Below are positions 1 to 8,380 of a stretch of 64,000 nt of DNA, in pieces. A program made the position numbers and the translations under genes. Numbering within the stretch: position 1 is the first letter of the stretch; each line of letters begins with the position of its first letter. The stretch spans positions 3,100,001 to 3,164,000 of the forward strand of contig NZ_CP026514.1 in NCBI RefSeq assembly GCF_002953935.1. The letters run 5' to 3'. Source of the stretch: Arthrobacter sp. PGP41 (GTDB taxonomy: Bacteria > Actinomycetota > Actinomycetes > Actinomycetales > Micrococcaceae). The notes beneath the pieces were generated by a model. That model searched no databases, was not told the DNA's origin, and worked only from the letters and a program-made list of their open reading frames with translations.

Positions 1-2
1 CG

Positions 3-1550
3 CCCTTTGCATGGCCGGCGTTGCTGCACAGTCCCCTCTATATGGCCGGCATCCTCCTCCATGCGATCCTCTTCCTAGGCTGTTTCCTGGTGCCGTGGGA
101 ACGCTTTGGCCACCAGGCCTATCTGTTTGTGCCCATCCTGGACTTCGCGGCAATCGGGCTCCTGCGCAACGGAGCCGCCCCGCTCCTGCCGGGGCTCGCT
201 GTCCTGGTGGTATTCCCGGTGATCTGGCTTTCCGCCTCGGGAATGCTCACGCGCAGCAGCCTTGTGCTCAGCTTTGTTGGCCCAATGTTCATCGTGGTCC
301 CCCCAGTGGTGGGACGATTCCCCAACCTCAACGCCTCGGACATCACCACCGTGATCCTCTTTCCCCTCATGATGCTGTCCGTATCGCTGGCCATCCGCTT
401 CGCGAGCATCCACCTCCGTTTGCAGCAGCGCGAACTCGCGGAGAAAGACACCGAACTCCGGAAACTGCTGCAGGAGAGCCGGGAACGGGAAAAGCTGCTC
501 CAGACGGTCCTTGACGCCACCGACGTCGGAATTGCCGCCGTCGACCGTACCGGCCATTTCCTCGTCTCCAACAACCGTCAACGCCACTTCCGCCGCGCCA
601 CCGGCGCCGACGACGCCGTGCCGGGCCAGGGACACCAGCTGATCTTCGGGCAGGACAGGCGTACCCCTCTGCCACCGGAAAAACGTCCCATCAACCGGGC
701 GATCGCAGGCGAGTCCTTTGCCGACTATCTGGTGTGGGCCGGCGAAGGAACCGAACAGCGCGCCTTGTCCACGGCAGCGCGCCCCCTGGTCAGCGAGGAC
801 GGCAGCTTCAACGGTGCGGTGGTGGTCTACAGCGATGTCACCGGCTGGGTGGAAGCCCTCGCCGCCAACCAGGAACTCGTCACGAACGTCTCCCACGAGT
901 TCAAGTCCCCCCTGAATTCGATCATCGGCAACATCGACCTCGTCCTGGACGACGTCGGCGCGGAACTGCCGCCGCAGGTGGCCCAGCGCCTGCTGGTGGT
1001 CCAGCGGAACGCGGAACGGCTGGTTGCCCTCGTCTCCGACCTTTCGGCGTCGGCGTCGGCCGCCCTGAATGTCCACCCGAAGCGGACAGACCTGGCCAGC
1101 CTGGTGGAGACCAGTCTCGGTTCCGCGCAGGCCCAGGCTGAGCGGGCACACATCGAACTCAGGACCGACGTTCCTTCGCCCCTCTGGGCCTACGCGGATC
1201 CGCTGCGCATCGGGCAGGCACTGGACAACCTCGTCTCCAACGCCATCAAGTACTCCCCCGACGGCGGGACGGTCAGCGTCAGCGCCAGTTTCAGTGAGGA
1301 CTGGGTCCGGCTCAGCGTCAGCGACACCGGAATGGGCATGAGCAGCGAGGACACTGCAAGGGTCTTCAAGCGCTTCTTCCGGACGGAGTCTGCACGGAAG
1401 GCGGCCATATCCGGCGCAGGGCTTGGCCTGTCCATCACCAAGATGATTGTGGAGGGTCACGGCGGCACCATCACCTGTGAGAGCGGCCAGGGCAAGGGCA
1501 GCACGTTCACGCTGACGCTCCCGGCGGACGGGCCCCCGCCGTCCTTCTAG
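3..1550 (+). CDS. Sensor histidine kinase, 5' end cut by window edge
   Basis: Membrane sensor kinase of a two-component system. The reading frame is open to the window edge and the first in-frame start is only a TTG at position 21, so the true start probably lies upstream. Visible order, counted from 21: several hydrophobic segments over about residues 1-130, a short coiled-coil linker, a PAS-like domain (about 160-275), then the HisKA H-box NVSHEFKSPLNSIIGN with the phospho-acceptor His near 291. The ATPase follows with N-box DNLVSNAIKYS, G1 box DTGMGM, F box and G2 box GAGLGLSI. All catalytic boxes look intact. No response regulator gene lies downstream, where the gene converges on truA, so a partner would have to be upstream. 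The ligand cannot be inferred. Confidence 0.9.
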   Translation, partial: PFAWPALLHSPLYMAGILLHAILFLGCFLVPWERFGHQAYLFVPILDFAAIGLLRNGAAPLLPGLAVLVVFPVIWLSASGMLTRSSLVLSFVGPMFIVVPPVVGRFPNLNASDITTVILFPLMMLSVSLAIRFASIHLRLQQRELAEKDTELRKLLQESREREKLLQTVLDATDVGIAAVDRTGHFLVSNNRQRHFRRATGADDAVPGQGHQLIFGQDRRTPLPPEKRPINRAIAGESFADYLVWAGEGTEQRALSTAARPLVSEDGSFNGAVVVYSDVTGWVEALAANQELVTNVSHEFKSPLNSIIGNIDLVLDDVGAELPPQVAQRLLVVQRNAERLVALVSDLSASASAALNVHPKRTDLASLVETSLGSAQAQAERAHIELRTDVPSPLWAYADPLRIGQALDNLVSNAIKYSPDGGTVSVSASFSEDWVRLSVSDTGMGMSSEDTARVFKRFFRTESARKAAISGAGLGLSITKMIVEGHGGTITCESGQGKGSTFTLTLPADGPPPSF

Positions 1551-1593
1551 GCCGGGCCCACGCCCGGAGGATTCCCTGGCCGTACTTGCGAGG

Positions 1594-2505
1594 TTAGGGT
1601 GCGGGTGGGGACGAGTGCTCCCGCAGCGCCCTTGTCAGTTCCGAGCGGGCCAGCAGCTCGTCGTCTGACGGGTAGGCCACTTCCTCCAGCACCAGCGGGT
1701 GCGGCGCGGCGAGCACGGACCTGGCGTCCCGCTTCCTGGCCAGCAGGCGCTCATGCAGCCAGCCCGGTTCTTCAACGCCCTCCCCCACATACAGGGCAGA
1801 GCCGATCAGGGCGCGCACCATGTTGTGGCAAAAGGCGTCGGCCTGGACAGTGGCCACGATGACGCCGTCTTCGGCCCGCGTGAACTCGAAGCGCTGGAGC
1901 TCGCGGATGGTGGTTGCACCCTCCCGCGGCTTGCAGAAGGACAGGAAGTTCTGCAGCCCCAGGAGCTTGGCGGCACCCTCATTGAGCAGATCAACGTCCA
2001 GCGGATTCTTATGCCACAGGGTGGAGTAACGGCCCAGCGGGTCCCACAGGGCAGGCCCGTCCGCGATGCGGTAGCTGTAGCGCCGCCACAGGGCCGAGAA
2101 ACGGGCATCAAAGCCTTCAGGTGCCAGAGAAATCCTGTGCACCTCCACGGCGCCGGTGAGGTCGCCTAGCACCCGGCTCAGGGCGCCGCGGATCCTGCGC
2201 AGCATGGCGACGGCGGGATCCAGTTCGTGCCCGCGCGGGAGTCCCAGCCACTCGGCTTCCGTGAGGTCCAGGTGGACAACCTGGCCGCGTGCGTGCACTC
2301 CCGCGTCCGTCCGGCCCGCAACAGTGACGCGGACCGGCCGCCGTACCAGCAGGTGCAGGGCCTCCTCGAGGACGCCCTGGACCGTGCGCAGCCCAGGCTG
2401 CAATGCCCACCCGTTGAAAGGGCCGCCGTCGTAGGATAAATCAAGCCGGACACGCAAAAACCCGCCGCCCCCCAAAACGGGGGCCGCGGGTTTTTGGTCG
2501 TTCAT
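1594..2505 (-). CDS. truA: tRNA pseudouridine(38-40) synthase TruA
   Basis: Converts uridines 38-40 of the tRNA anticodon arm to pseudouridine. The protein (303 aa) has the family pattern: an RLDLSYDGGPFNGW start of the fold, then the catalytic-Asp motif AGRTDAGVHARGQVVH near residue 60. It ends the alpha operon after rplQ, as in many Actinobacteria. The ATG at 2505 gives 16 extra residues before the conserved core. I prefer it because a TAGACT -10 box sits exactly 7 nt upstream, which predicts a leaderless mRNA; there is no Shine-Dalgarno. An alternative in-frame TTG at 2457 would begin right at the conserved core. A strong terminator-like hairpin lies inside the first codons. Confidence 0.9.
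   Translation of the reverse strand: MNDQKPAAPVLGGGGFLRVRLDLSYDGGPFNGWALQPGLRTVQGVLEEALHLLVRRPVRVTVAGRTDAGVHARGQVVHLDLTEAEWLGLPRGHELDPAVAMLRRIRGALSRVLGDLTGAVEVHRISLAPEGFDARFSALWRRYSYRIADGPALWDPLGRYSTLWHKNPLDVDLLNEGAAKLLGLQNFLSFCKPREGATTIRELQRFEFTRAEDGVIVATVQADAFCHNMVRALIGSALYVGEGVEEPGWLHERLLARKRDARSVLAAPHPLVLEEVAYPSDDELLARSELTRALREHSSPPAP
2456..2495 (-). terminator. Intrinsic terminator of the alpha operon inside the truA 5' end
   Basis: GC-rich stem (CCCGC/GCGGG and CCCCC/GGGGG) with a four-base loop, followed on the minus strand by five T residues, downstream of rplQ. It is nearly symmetric, with A and T tracts on either side. It overlaps codons of truA if the ATG at 2505 is used. Confidence 0.65.
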
Positions 2506-2512
2506 AGACTCA

Positions 2513-2518
2513 AGTCTA
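2513..2518 (-). promoter_or_regulatory. Candidate -10 box for a leaderless truA mRNA
   Basis: TAGACT lies 7 nt before the truA ATG on the minus strand. It is part of an 18-bp inverted repeat (2503-2520, arms CATAGACT/AGTCTATG). No good -35 hexamer is visible at 17-18 bp. The same TAGACT-N7-start arrangement occurs at thyA. Confidence 0.45.
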
Positions 2519-2537
2519 TGCGAAGGAAGTCAGCGAA

Positions 2538-3131
2538 TTACTTCGCGTCTTTCTCCTCGGCAGCCGGAGCTTCGGGAGCTTCTTCAGCGGCGGGTGCCTC
2601 TTCGGTTGCAGCCTCTTCAGCGGCGGGAGCCTCAGCCGCTTCGGTCTCAACAACCTCAGCCTCAGCTTCGGGAGCTTCCTCGGCAGCAGGGGCAGCAGCA
2701 GCGGTTTCCTTCTTGTCCGCGTCGCGCTTGGCAGCGGAGGTAGCCTCAGCCACAACAGCCTGCTTGGCGGAAACGGGCTCGAGGACGAGCTCGATGACAG
2801 CCATGGGAGCGTTGTCGCCCTTGCGGTTGCCGATCTTGGTGATGCGGGTGTAGCCGCCGTCGCGGTTCTCCACTGCCTGGGCAATGTCGGTGAACAGCTC
2901 GTGGACGACGCCCTTGTTGCTGATCAGGCCGAGGACCCGGCGGCGGGAAGCGAGGTCGCCGCGCTTGGCGAAGGTGACCAGGCGCTCTGCGTACGGCTTC
3001 AGGCGCTTGGCCTTGGTCACCGTTGTGGTGATCCGCTTGTGCTCGAACAGGGATGCTGCCAGGTTCGCGAGCATGAGGCGCTCGTGAGCCGGGCCGCCTC
3101 CGAGGCGCGGACCCTTAGTAGGGGTAGGCAT
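2538..3131 (-). CDS. rplQ: 50S ribosomal protein L17
   Basis: Large-subunit protein at the peptide exit side. The L17 core (about residues 1-120) begins [20 protein letters not shown] and includes the conserved [17 protein letters not shown] segment. The protein is 197 aa against about 120-130 for most bacterial L17, because of an Ala/Glu/Pro-rich acidic tail of about 70 residues. Such tails are common on actinobacterial ribosomal proteins. It follows rpoA by 71 nt and precedes truA, the usual end of the alpha operon. Confidence 0.97.
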   Translation of the reverse strand: MPTPTKGPRLGGGPAHERLMLANLAASLFEHKRITTTVTKAKRLKPYAERLVTFAKRGDLASRRRVLGLISNKGVVHELFTDIAQAVENRDGGYTRITKIGNRKGDNAPMAVIELVLEPVSAKQAVVAEATSAAKRDADKKETAAAAPAAEEAPEAEAEVVETEAAEAPAAEEAATEEAPAAEEAPEAPAAEEKDAK

Positions 3132-3202
3132 AATTGTTTCTCCTCAAATGGAAGCCGTGGGCGCTGCACACCGTGGTGCCTGCCCGCCGGCCAAGGTCTG
3201 GT

Positions 3203-4213
3203 TTAGAGTTCGTCGTCGCCGAAGGCGGCGTCGTCCTCTTCGATTGCTGCGGCGCGTGCTGCGAGGTCAAAACCGGGAGGCGAGTCCTTGAGGGACAGGC
3301 CCAGTTCAACCAGCTTTGCCTTGACCTCGTCAATGGACTTGGCACCGAAGTTGCGGATGTCCATCAGGTCAGCCTCGGAGCGGGCAACGAGTTCACCCAC
3401 GGTGTGGATGCCCTCACGCTTGAGGCAGTTGTAGGAACGGACGGTGAGGTCCAGATCCTCGATCGGCAGTGCCATGTCGGCTGCCAGGGCAGCGTCGGTG
3501 GGCGACGGGCCGATCTCGATACCTTCAGCTGCGGTGTTCAGCTCACGTGCCAGACCGAAGAGCTCCACCAGGGTGGTGCCTGCGGAAGCAACAGCATCGC
3601 GGGGGGCGATGGCCTGCTTGGTCTCGACATCGACAATCAGCTTGTCGAAGTCGGTGCGCTGCTCAACACGGGTTGCTTCCACGCGGAAAGTAACCTTCAG
3701 CACCGGCGAGTAGATGGAGTCGACCGGGATGCGGCCGATCTCTGCATCGCCGGACTTGTTCTGAGCTGCCGAAACGTAGCCGCGGCCGCGCTCGATGGTC
3801 AGTTCGAGTTCGAACTTGCCCTTCGAGTTCAGCGTGGCGATGTGCAGATCCGGGTTGTGGAATTCGACGCCGGCCGGAGGAGCGATGTCCGCGGCGGTGA
3901 CGACTCCGGGGCCCTGCTTGCGCAGGTATGCAACAACCGGCTCGTCGTGCTCGGAGGAGACCGAGAGGCTCTTGATGTTCAGGATGATCTCGGTGACATC
4001 TTCCTTCACACCCGGAACCGTGGTGAACTCGTGCAGCACGCCATCGATCCGGATGCTGGTTACGGCAGCACCGGGGATGGAGGAGAGCAGGGTACGGCGG
4101 AGGGAGTTTCCGAGGGTGTAGCCGAAGCCCGGTTCCAGCGGTTCAATGATGAAACGCGAACGGTTTTCGGAGACTACCTCTTCGGAGAGGGTGGGGCGCT
4201 GTGCAATGAGCAC
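3203..4213 (-). CDS. rpoA: DNA-directed RNA polymerase subunit alpha
   Basis: Alpha subunit of RNA polymerase (336 aa), scaffold for beta and beta-prime and, through its C-terminal domain, contact for UP elements and activators. The N-terminal assembly domain includes [20 protein letters not shown]. The C-terminal domain has the helix-hairpin-helix region around [17 protein letters not shown] and [11 protein letters not shown], followed by an acidic tail. The 130-nt gap upstream to rpsK lacks rpsD, normally found here, and carries a 32-bp perfect palindrome. The ATG at 4213 gives the usual family length. Confidence 0.98.
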
Positions 4214-4293
4214 TTAGGTTTCCTTTCGGCGAGCATCCGCTATATGACGCAACACAGGTGGTGGAAATTCGGTCTGAAGACTTAACGCGCTGG

Positions 4294-4325
4294 GCTTGCC
4301 CGGACCGTCGACGGTCCGGGCAAGC
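4294..4325. repeat. 32-bp perfect palindrome between rpsK and rpoA
   Basis: Half-site GCTTGCCCGGACCGTC followed directly by its exact reverse complement. In the polycistronic mRNA it would fold into a very stable hairpin. No T-tract follows on the minus strand, so it is not a classic terminator. It sits where rpsD is found in many relatives. Confidence 0.85.
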
Positions 4326-4343
4326 TCAAACGGCGGAAAAGCC

Positions 4344-4745
4344 TTAGACGCGGCGGCGCTTCGGCGGGCGGCAGCCGTTGTGCGCAGCGGGGGTGACGTC
4401 CTGGATGGAGCCAACCTCGAGGCCGGCGGCCTGGAGCGAACGGATCGCGGTCTCGCGTCCGGAGCCCGGTCCCTTGACGAAAACGTCTACCTTGCGCATG
4501 CCGTGCTCCTGCGCACGCTTGGCAGCAGCTTCGGCAGCCATCTGGGCTGCGAACGGGGTGGACTTACGCGAGCCCTTGAAGCCAACCTCACCTGAGGAAG
4601 CCCAAGAGATAACAGCGCCGTTCGGGTCCGTGATGGAAACGATGGTGTTGTTAAAAGTGCTCTTGATGTGCGCCTGGCCCAGCGCGATATTCTTCTTGTC
4701 CTTCTTACGCGGCTTGCGAACCGCGCCACGAGTCTTCGGGGGCAT
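4344..4745 (-). CDS. rpsK: 30S ribosomal protein S11
   Basis: Small-subunit platform protein (133 aa). Family motifs seen: [20 protein letters not shown] near the N-terminus, [19 protein letters not shown] in the middle, and the C-terminal [18 protein letters not shown] signature. It follows rpsM by 54 nt on the same strand. The start ATG is preceded by a purine-rich ribosome binding site. Confidence 0.98.
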   Translation of the reverse strand: MPPKTRGAVRKPRKKDKKNIALGQAHIKSTFNNTIVSITDPNGAVISWASSGEVGFKGSRKSTPFAAQMAAEAAAKRAQEHGMRKVDVFVKGPGSGRETAIRSLQAAGLEVGSIQDVTPAAHNGCRPPKRRRV

Positions 4746-4799
4746 TTTTTCTCCTACAGAAAGTTATCGGGGGAAAGTCCGTTAGTCCCGGCGGGGATT

Positions 4800-5174
4800 T
4801 TAACGGGCCTTCTTCTTGCCAGCGACGGTACGCTTCGGGCCCTTGCGGGTACGTGCGTTGGTCTTCGTACGCTGTCCGCGTACGGGCAGGCCCTTGCGGT
4901 GGCGCAGGCCTTCGTAGCTGCCGATTTCAACCTTGCGGCGGATATCTGCTGCTACTTCGCGGCGAAGGTCACCCTCAACCTTGTAGTTGCCTTCAATGTA
5001 GTCACGCAGCTCAACCAGCTGGGCGTCAGTCAGGTCCTTGACGCGAACGTCAGCGCTGATGCCAGTGGCAGCCAGGGTTTCGTGTGCACGGGTCTTGCCC
5101 ACGCCGTAGATGTAAGTAAGCGCAATTTCCAGCCGCTTTTCGCGGGGAATGTCTACGCCAGCGAGACGAGCCAT
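4800..5174 (-). CDS. rpsM: 30S ribosomal protein S13
   Basis: Head protein of the small subunit that contacts L5 and the P-site tRNA (124 aa). It begins [21 protein letters not shown] and ends in the basic tail [26 protein letters not shown], both standard. It lies between rpmJ and rpsK in the alpha operon. A GGAG-type ribosome binding site precedes the ATG. Confidence 0.98.
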   Translation of the reverse strand: MARLAGVDIPREKRLEIALTYIYGVGKTRAHETLAATGISADVRVKDLTDAQLVELRDYIEGNYKVEGDLRREVAADIRRKVEIGSYEGLRHRKGLPVRGQRTKTNARTRKGPKRTVAGKKKAR

Positions 5175-5357
5175 AGTGGCAGTACTCCTTGATAAACCGG
5201 AGGTCCTAGGCAGTACACCCGCACGTTCTGTGCGGCCCCAGCCTCCGACCGGGGGTTAGCTGTCCGGACTCTTTCGAGCTCAATGTTCCAGATCAGCTTG
5301 TGCTGCCTTTATTTACTTGCGTGGGTTAGCAACCCAGGATTTCCCGATGAAGGGAAA

Positions 5358-5471
5358 TTAGCCCTGGCGCTGCTTGTGGCGCGGGTTCTCGCAGATCACC
5401 ATGACCCGGCCATTACGGCGGATCACTTTGCACTTTTCGCAGATCTGCTTGACGCTCGGCTTGACCTTCAT
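5358..5471 (-). CDS. rpmJ: 50S ribosomal protein L36, zinc-ribbon type
   Basis: 37-residue protein beginning [19 protein letters not shown] and ending [10 protein letters not shown]. The ligand set C-x2-C...C...H (CEKC, then C and H near the end) marks the zinc-binding (C+) form of L36. It sits between infA and rpsM as in most bacteria. The ATG at 5471 gives exactly the family length. Confidence 0.97.
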   Translation of the reverse strand: MKVKPSVKQICEKCKVIRRNGRVMVICENPRHKQRQG

Positions 5472-5541
5472 GGCATTCCTTTGCGTGTAACAGTTGGTCA
5501 ACTGGAGCGGCGCTCAGCTCGCGCTGAAGCCGCCCAGCAAT

Positions 5542-5763
5542 TTACTTGTAGCGGTAGACGATACGACCACGGGTGAGGTCGTACGGGCTCAGCTCCACCA
5601 CTACGCGGTCCTCTGGGAGGATTCGGATGTAGTGCTGACGCATCTTTCCAGAGATGTGTGCCAGAACGATGTGCTTGTTGGTGAGCTCAACGCGAAACAT
5701 CGCGTTAGGCAGCGCCTCGGTCACAACGCCTTCGATCTCAATGACCCCGTCCTTCTTGGCCAT
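5542..5763 (-). CDS. infA: Translation initiation factor IF-1
   Basis: 73-residue OB-fold protein that blocks the A site during initiation. It begins [20 protein letters not shown] and ends [15 protein letters not shown], as usual for the family. A longer in-frame extension upstream is possible but has no similarity to IF-1; the ATG at 5763 follows the ribosome binding site GGAGGGT. First gene of the infA-rpmJ-rpsM-rpsK-rpoA-rplQ-truA unit. A promoter candidate lies about 130 nt upstream. Confidence 0.97.
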   Translation of the reverse strand: MAKKDGVIEIEGVVTEALPNAMFRVELTNKHIVLAHISGKMRQHYIRILPEDRVVVELSPYDLTRGRIVYRYK

Positions 5764-5890
5764 ACCCTCCGCTAACTGTTGTTGCCGCAGCCCTGCCGGA
5801 TTGCACCGGGCATGGCCACGAACGTTTTGGTTGGATCGATTGCCGGCTCCAGACCCAAAAGGGCGTGGCAGTCCAGACAACCAACAAACA

Positions 5891-5920
5891 ACACTACGCC
5901 ACTTTGCAGCGAAAGTTAAA
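5891..5920 (-). promoter_or_regulatory. Candidate promoter of infA / alpha operon
   Basis: On the minus strand TTTAAC, an 18-bp spacer, then TAGTGT, which fits the actinobacterial TANNNT -10 rule. It would give a leader of about 120 nt before infA. The -35 match is moderate. Confidence 0.4.
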
Positions 5921-5930
5921 TCCAGCCATG

Positions 5931-6875
5931 CTAGCGCATCCCGCCGCCGTACGCACCATATTCCCCCGCCGGAGTGCTCACGGCTTGGGCGCTGGCCACG
6001 CCATCGAGGATGGCCAGGCGTACGACGTCGGCTGCCGCACTCTGCAGGGTGATGAGGCTGAGCCGCCGGGCAGCTTCGTCCGAACGGTCGAGTGCCGCAG
6101 CCTGGGTGGCCAGGCAGAATACAGTGTCCCCGTCGGCCAGGGTGTGGCTTGGATTCAGGGCCCTTGCTATGCCGGCGTGCGCCGCGGAAGCAGTCCGCTT
6201 GCACTCGGCAACATCCAGAACGGCGTTGGTGGCGACAACGAGGAGGGTAGTGTTCAGTGGCGCGTCTGCATCATGGTGCTCGAGCTTTTCGAAACCAAAC
6301 GGGAGTCCCAACGCGTTGACGATGGCAAGGGCTCCGACAATGACGCCGTTGTCCAGGGTAATGGAGGCCGTGCCTGCGCCGCCTTTGAACTGTCCCCTGC
6401 CGATGAGGGCCCCGGTGCCGGCGCCTACGTTGCCGCGTCCGACGTCGTGCCCTTCCGTTTGCGCCGCAGCGGCGGCGGTTGCCGCGTAGCCCATGTCCGC
6501 CGTCGGGCGTGCGGAGAAGTTCCCGCCCCTGCCCAGGTCGAAGATCGCCGCTGCCGGCACGATAGGGACTACTCCCCCGGGCACCGGGAAGCCGCGGCCG
6601 TTCTCCTCGCACCAGCGCTGGGCGCCGGCAGCGGAGGCAAGGCCGTAGGCGCTGCCGCCGGTGAGGACTATGGCGTGAACGGTGCTGACCAAGGTGGTGG
6701 GATCCAGCGCGTCGGTCTCGTGGGTGGCCGGTCCGCCTCCCTGGACATCCACAGAACCTGTCGTTCCAGGCGGCGGCAGGACCACCGTCACCCCGCTCAG
6801 CCAGCCGTCGTCGGATTTTTGCGCATGGCCAACCCGGATCCCGGGCACATCGGTAATTGCTCCCATGGCACCCAT
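5931..6875 (-). CDS. P1-family (S58, DmpA-like) peptidase
   Basis: Member of the DmpA/BapA peptidase family (aminopeptidases that self-cleave into two chains); the substrate here is unknown. Evidence: start [12 protein letters not shown], the family block [17 protein letters not shown], then [16 protein letters not shown], and near residue 207 [11 protein letters not shown], where the self-processing nucleophile of the family lies. At 314 aa it is of usual size. A GGAGGGG ribosome binding site precedes the ATG at 6875. It lies between map and infA on the same strand, a place normally empty in this ribosomal cluster, so it looks inserted. Function in amino acid or peptide turnover is inference. 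Confidence 0.85.
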   Translation of the reverse strand: MGAMGAITDVPGIRVGHAQKSDDGWLSGVTVVLPPPGTTGSVDVQGGGPATHETDALDPTTLVSTVHAIVLTGGSAYGLASAAGAQRWCEENGRGFPVPGGVVPIVPAAAIFDLGRGGNFSARPTADMGYAATAAAAAQTEGHDVGRGNVGAGTGALIGRGQFKGGAGTASITLDNGVIVGALAIVNALGLPFGFEKLEHHDADAPLNTTLLVVATNAVLDVAECKRTASAAHAGIARALNPSHTLADGDTVFCLATQAAALDRSDEAARRLSLITLQSAAADVVRLAILDGVASAQAVSTPAGEYGAYGGGMR

Positions 6876-6902
6876 TCTTCCCCTCCGCGGGCGGAGCGAA
6901 AC

Positions 6903-7730
6903 CTACGGGATCGGCACCGGGGTGACGCCGAGGGGCACCAGGTGCTCCGCGCCGCCGTCGGGCGCTGACAGCACCCAGATGCCCTTCTCATGGACAGCCA
7001 CCGAATGCTCCCACTGGCAGGAGCGCTTGCCGTCCGTGGTCACCACGGTCCAGTCGTCCTCAAGGACAGCAGTGTCGATGCCGCCGCGGACCAGCATGGG
7101 CTCGATCGCGAGGCAGAGGCCGGGCCGGATCTTGGGGCCACGGTGGCTGGTGCGGTAATTCAGCACATCCGGGGCCATGTGCATTTCCGAGCCAATGCCG
7201 TGGCCTACGTAGTCTTCAAGGATCCCCAACGGCTTGCCGGGGACGGAGGAAACGTAGTCGTCGATGGCGGCGCCGATGTCACCCACATGCTTGCCCGTGG
7301 CCAGCGCCGCGATTCCGCGCCACATTGCCGCATTGGTCACGTCCGAAAGGCGCTGGTCCTCCGGATCGGCGGTGCCCACAATGACGGTCCTGGCAGAGTC
7401 GGAGTGCCAGCCGTTCACGATCGCGCCGCCGTCGATCGAGATGATGTCCCCGTCCTTGAGCACACGGCTGCCGGGGATACCGTGCACCACTTCCTCATTG
7501 ACGGAGGTGCAGATGGTGGCCGGAAATCCGTGGTAGCCGAGGAAGTTCGACTTTGCGCCCGCCTCGTTCAGCACTGCGGCGAAGACGTCGTCCAGGTGCT
7601 TGGTGGTCACTCCGGGCACGGCCGCGGCGACGGCAGCGTCAAGCGCGCGGCTCAGGACCAGGCCTGCCTCGTGCATGGTACGCATCTGGGCATTGGTCTT
7701 GTATTCGATGCGGGGCTGGCCAAAGGCCAT
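6903..7730 (-). CDS. map: Methionine aminopeptidase, type I
   Basis: Removes the initiator Met from nascent proteins. The 275-aa protein has the pita-bread fold ligands: DGDIISIDGGAIVNGWHSDSAR supplies two Asp, GHGIGSEMHM the His, and AIEPML one Glu, with the second Glu near the C-terminus (WEHSVAV). It follows adk by 71 nt, a spacing that contains a 13-bp stem-loop. The ribosome binding site AAGGAA lies just upstream of the ATG. Confidence 0.97.
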   Translation of the reverse strand: MAFGQPRIEYKTNAQMRTMHEAGLVLSRALDAAVAAAVPGVTTKHLDDVFAAVLNEAGAKSNFLGYHGFPATICTSVNEEVVHGIPGSRVLKDGDIISIDGGAIVNGWHSDSARTVIVGTADPEDQRLSDVTNAAMWRGIAALATGKHVGDIGAAIDDYVSSVPGKPLGILEDYVGHGIGSEMHMAPDVLNYRTSHRGPKIRPGLCLAIEPMLVRGGIDTAVLEDDWTVVTTDGKRSCQWEHSVAVHEKGIWVLSAPDGGAEHLVPLGVTPVPIP

Positions 7731-7753
7731 GGTGTTCCTTCTTTCAAATGGCT

Positions 7754-7784
7754 GAGGCTCCTCCCGGATGACGGGAGGAGCCTC
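7754..7784. repeat. 13-bp perfect stem-loop between adk and map
   Basis: Arms GAGGCTCCTCCCG/CGGGAGGAGCCTC around a 5-nt loop. No T-tract follows on the minus strand, so it is more likely an mRNA-processing or stability hairpin, or a weak terminator, than a full intrinsic terminator. Confidence 0.7.
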
Positions 7785-7801
7785 GGATAACTGCCGCCTT
7801 G

Positions 7802-8380
7802 TCAGGCTGCCTGCGCTGCCTTGATGGCCTGCATGACGCGGTCGGTGACCTCGTCGATGGGGCCGATGCCGTCCACCTGGGTGAGGATGCCGCGCTCGGC
7901 GTACTTTGCCACCACGGCTTCCGTCTGCTCGTGGTAAAGGTCCAAGCGGTGGCGGATGACGGCTTCGTTGTCGTCGCTCCGGCCCGTTTCCTTGGCCCGG
8001 CCGAGCAGCCGGTGCACCAGTTCCTCATCGTCTGCAGTCAGCTGCAGGACGACGTCGAGCTTTTCCTCACCCTTGGCGAGGATCTCGTCCAGGTAGTCCA
8101 CCTGGGCGGTGGTGCGGGGGTAGCCGTCCAGCAGGAAGCCGTTTTCGACGTCGGCCTCGCTGAGCCGGTCCCGCACCATCTTGTTGGTCACGCTGTCCGG
8201 AACGAAGTCGCCGTTGTCCATGTACTTCTTGGCCTCGATGCCAAGGGGCGTCTCGCCCTTCACGTTCGCACGGAAGATGTCGCCGGTGGAGATGGCCACA
8301 ACGCCGAGGCGCTCTGAAATCCGTTCCGCCTGCGTTCCTTTTCCGGAGCCCGGAGGCCCAATAATCAGCATTCTCGTCAT
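7802..8380 (-). CDS. adk: Adenylate kinase
   Basis: Interconverts ATP+AMP and 2 ADP. The P-loop GPPGSGKGTQAERI is at the N-terminus; the AMP-binding GDIFRANV and the DGYPRT motif are present. The LID is the short form without the zinc-finger insertion, giving 192 aa, typical of Actinobacteria. The start overlaps the secY stop by 4 nt (ATGA), which indicates translational coupling in secY-adk-map. Confidence 0.97.
   Translation of the reverse strand: MTRMLIIGPPGSGKGTQAERISERLGVVAISTGDIFRANVKGETPLGIEAKKYMDNGDFVPDSVTNKMVRDRLSEADVENGFLLDGYPRTTAQVDYLDEILAKGEEKLDVVLQLTADDEELVHRLLGRAKETGRSDDNEAVIRHRLDLYHEQTEAVVAKYAERGILTQVDGIGPIDEVTDRVMQAIKAAQAA

Noticed and set aside
75..1460. 461-codon minus-strand frame
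   Set aside because: Antisense to the histidine kinase, whose own catalytic boxes are intact.
2494..2853. Ser/Ala-rich 119-codon plus-strand frame
   Set aside because: Mirror of the Ala/Glu-rich L17 tail on the other strand; low complexity only.
3134..4285. 383-codon plus-strand frame
   Set aside because: Antisense to rpoA; no protein-like features.
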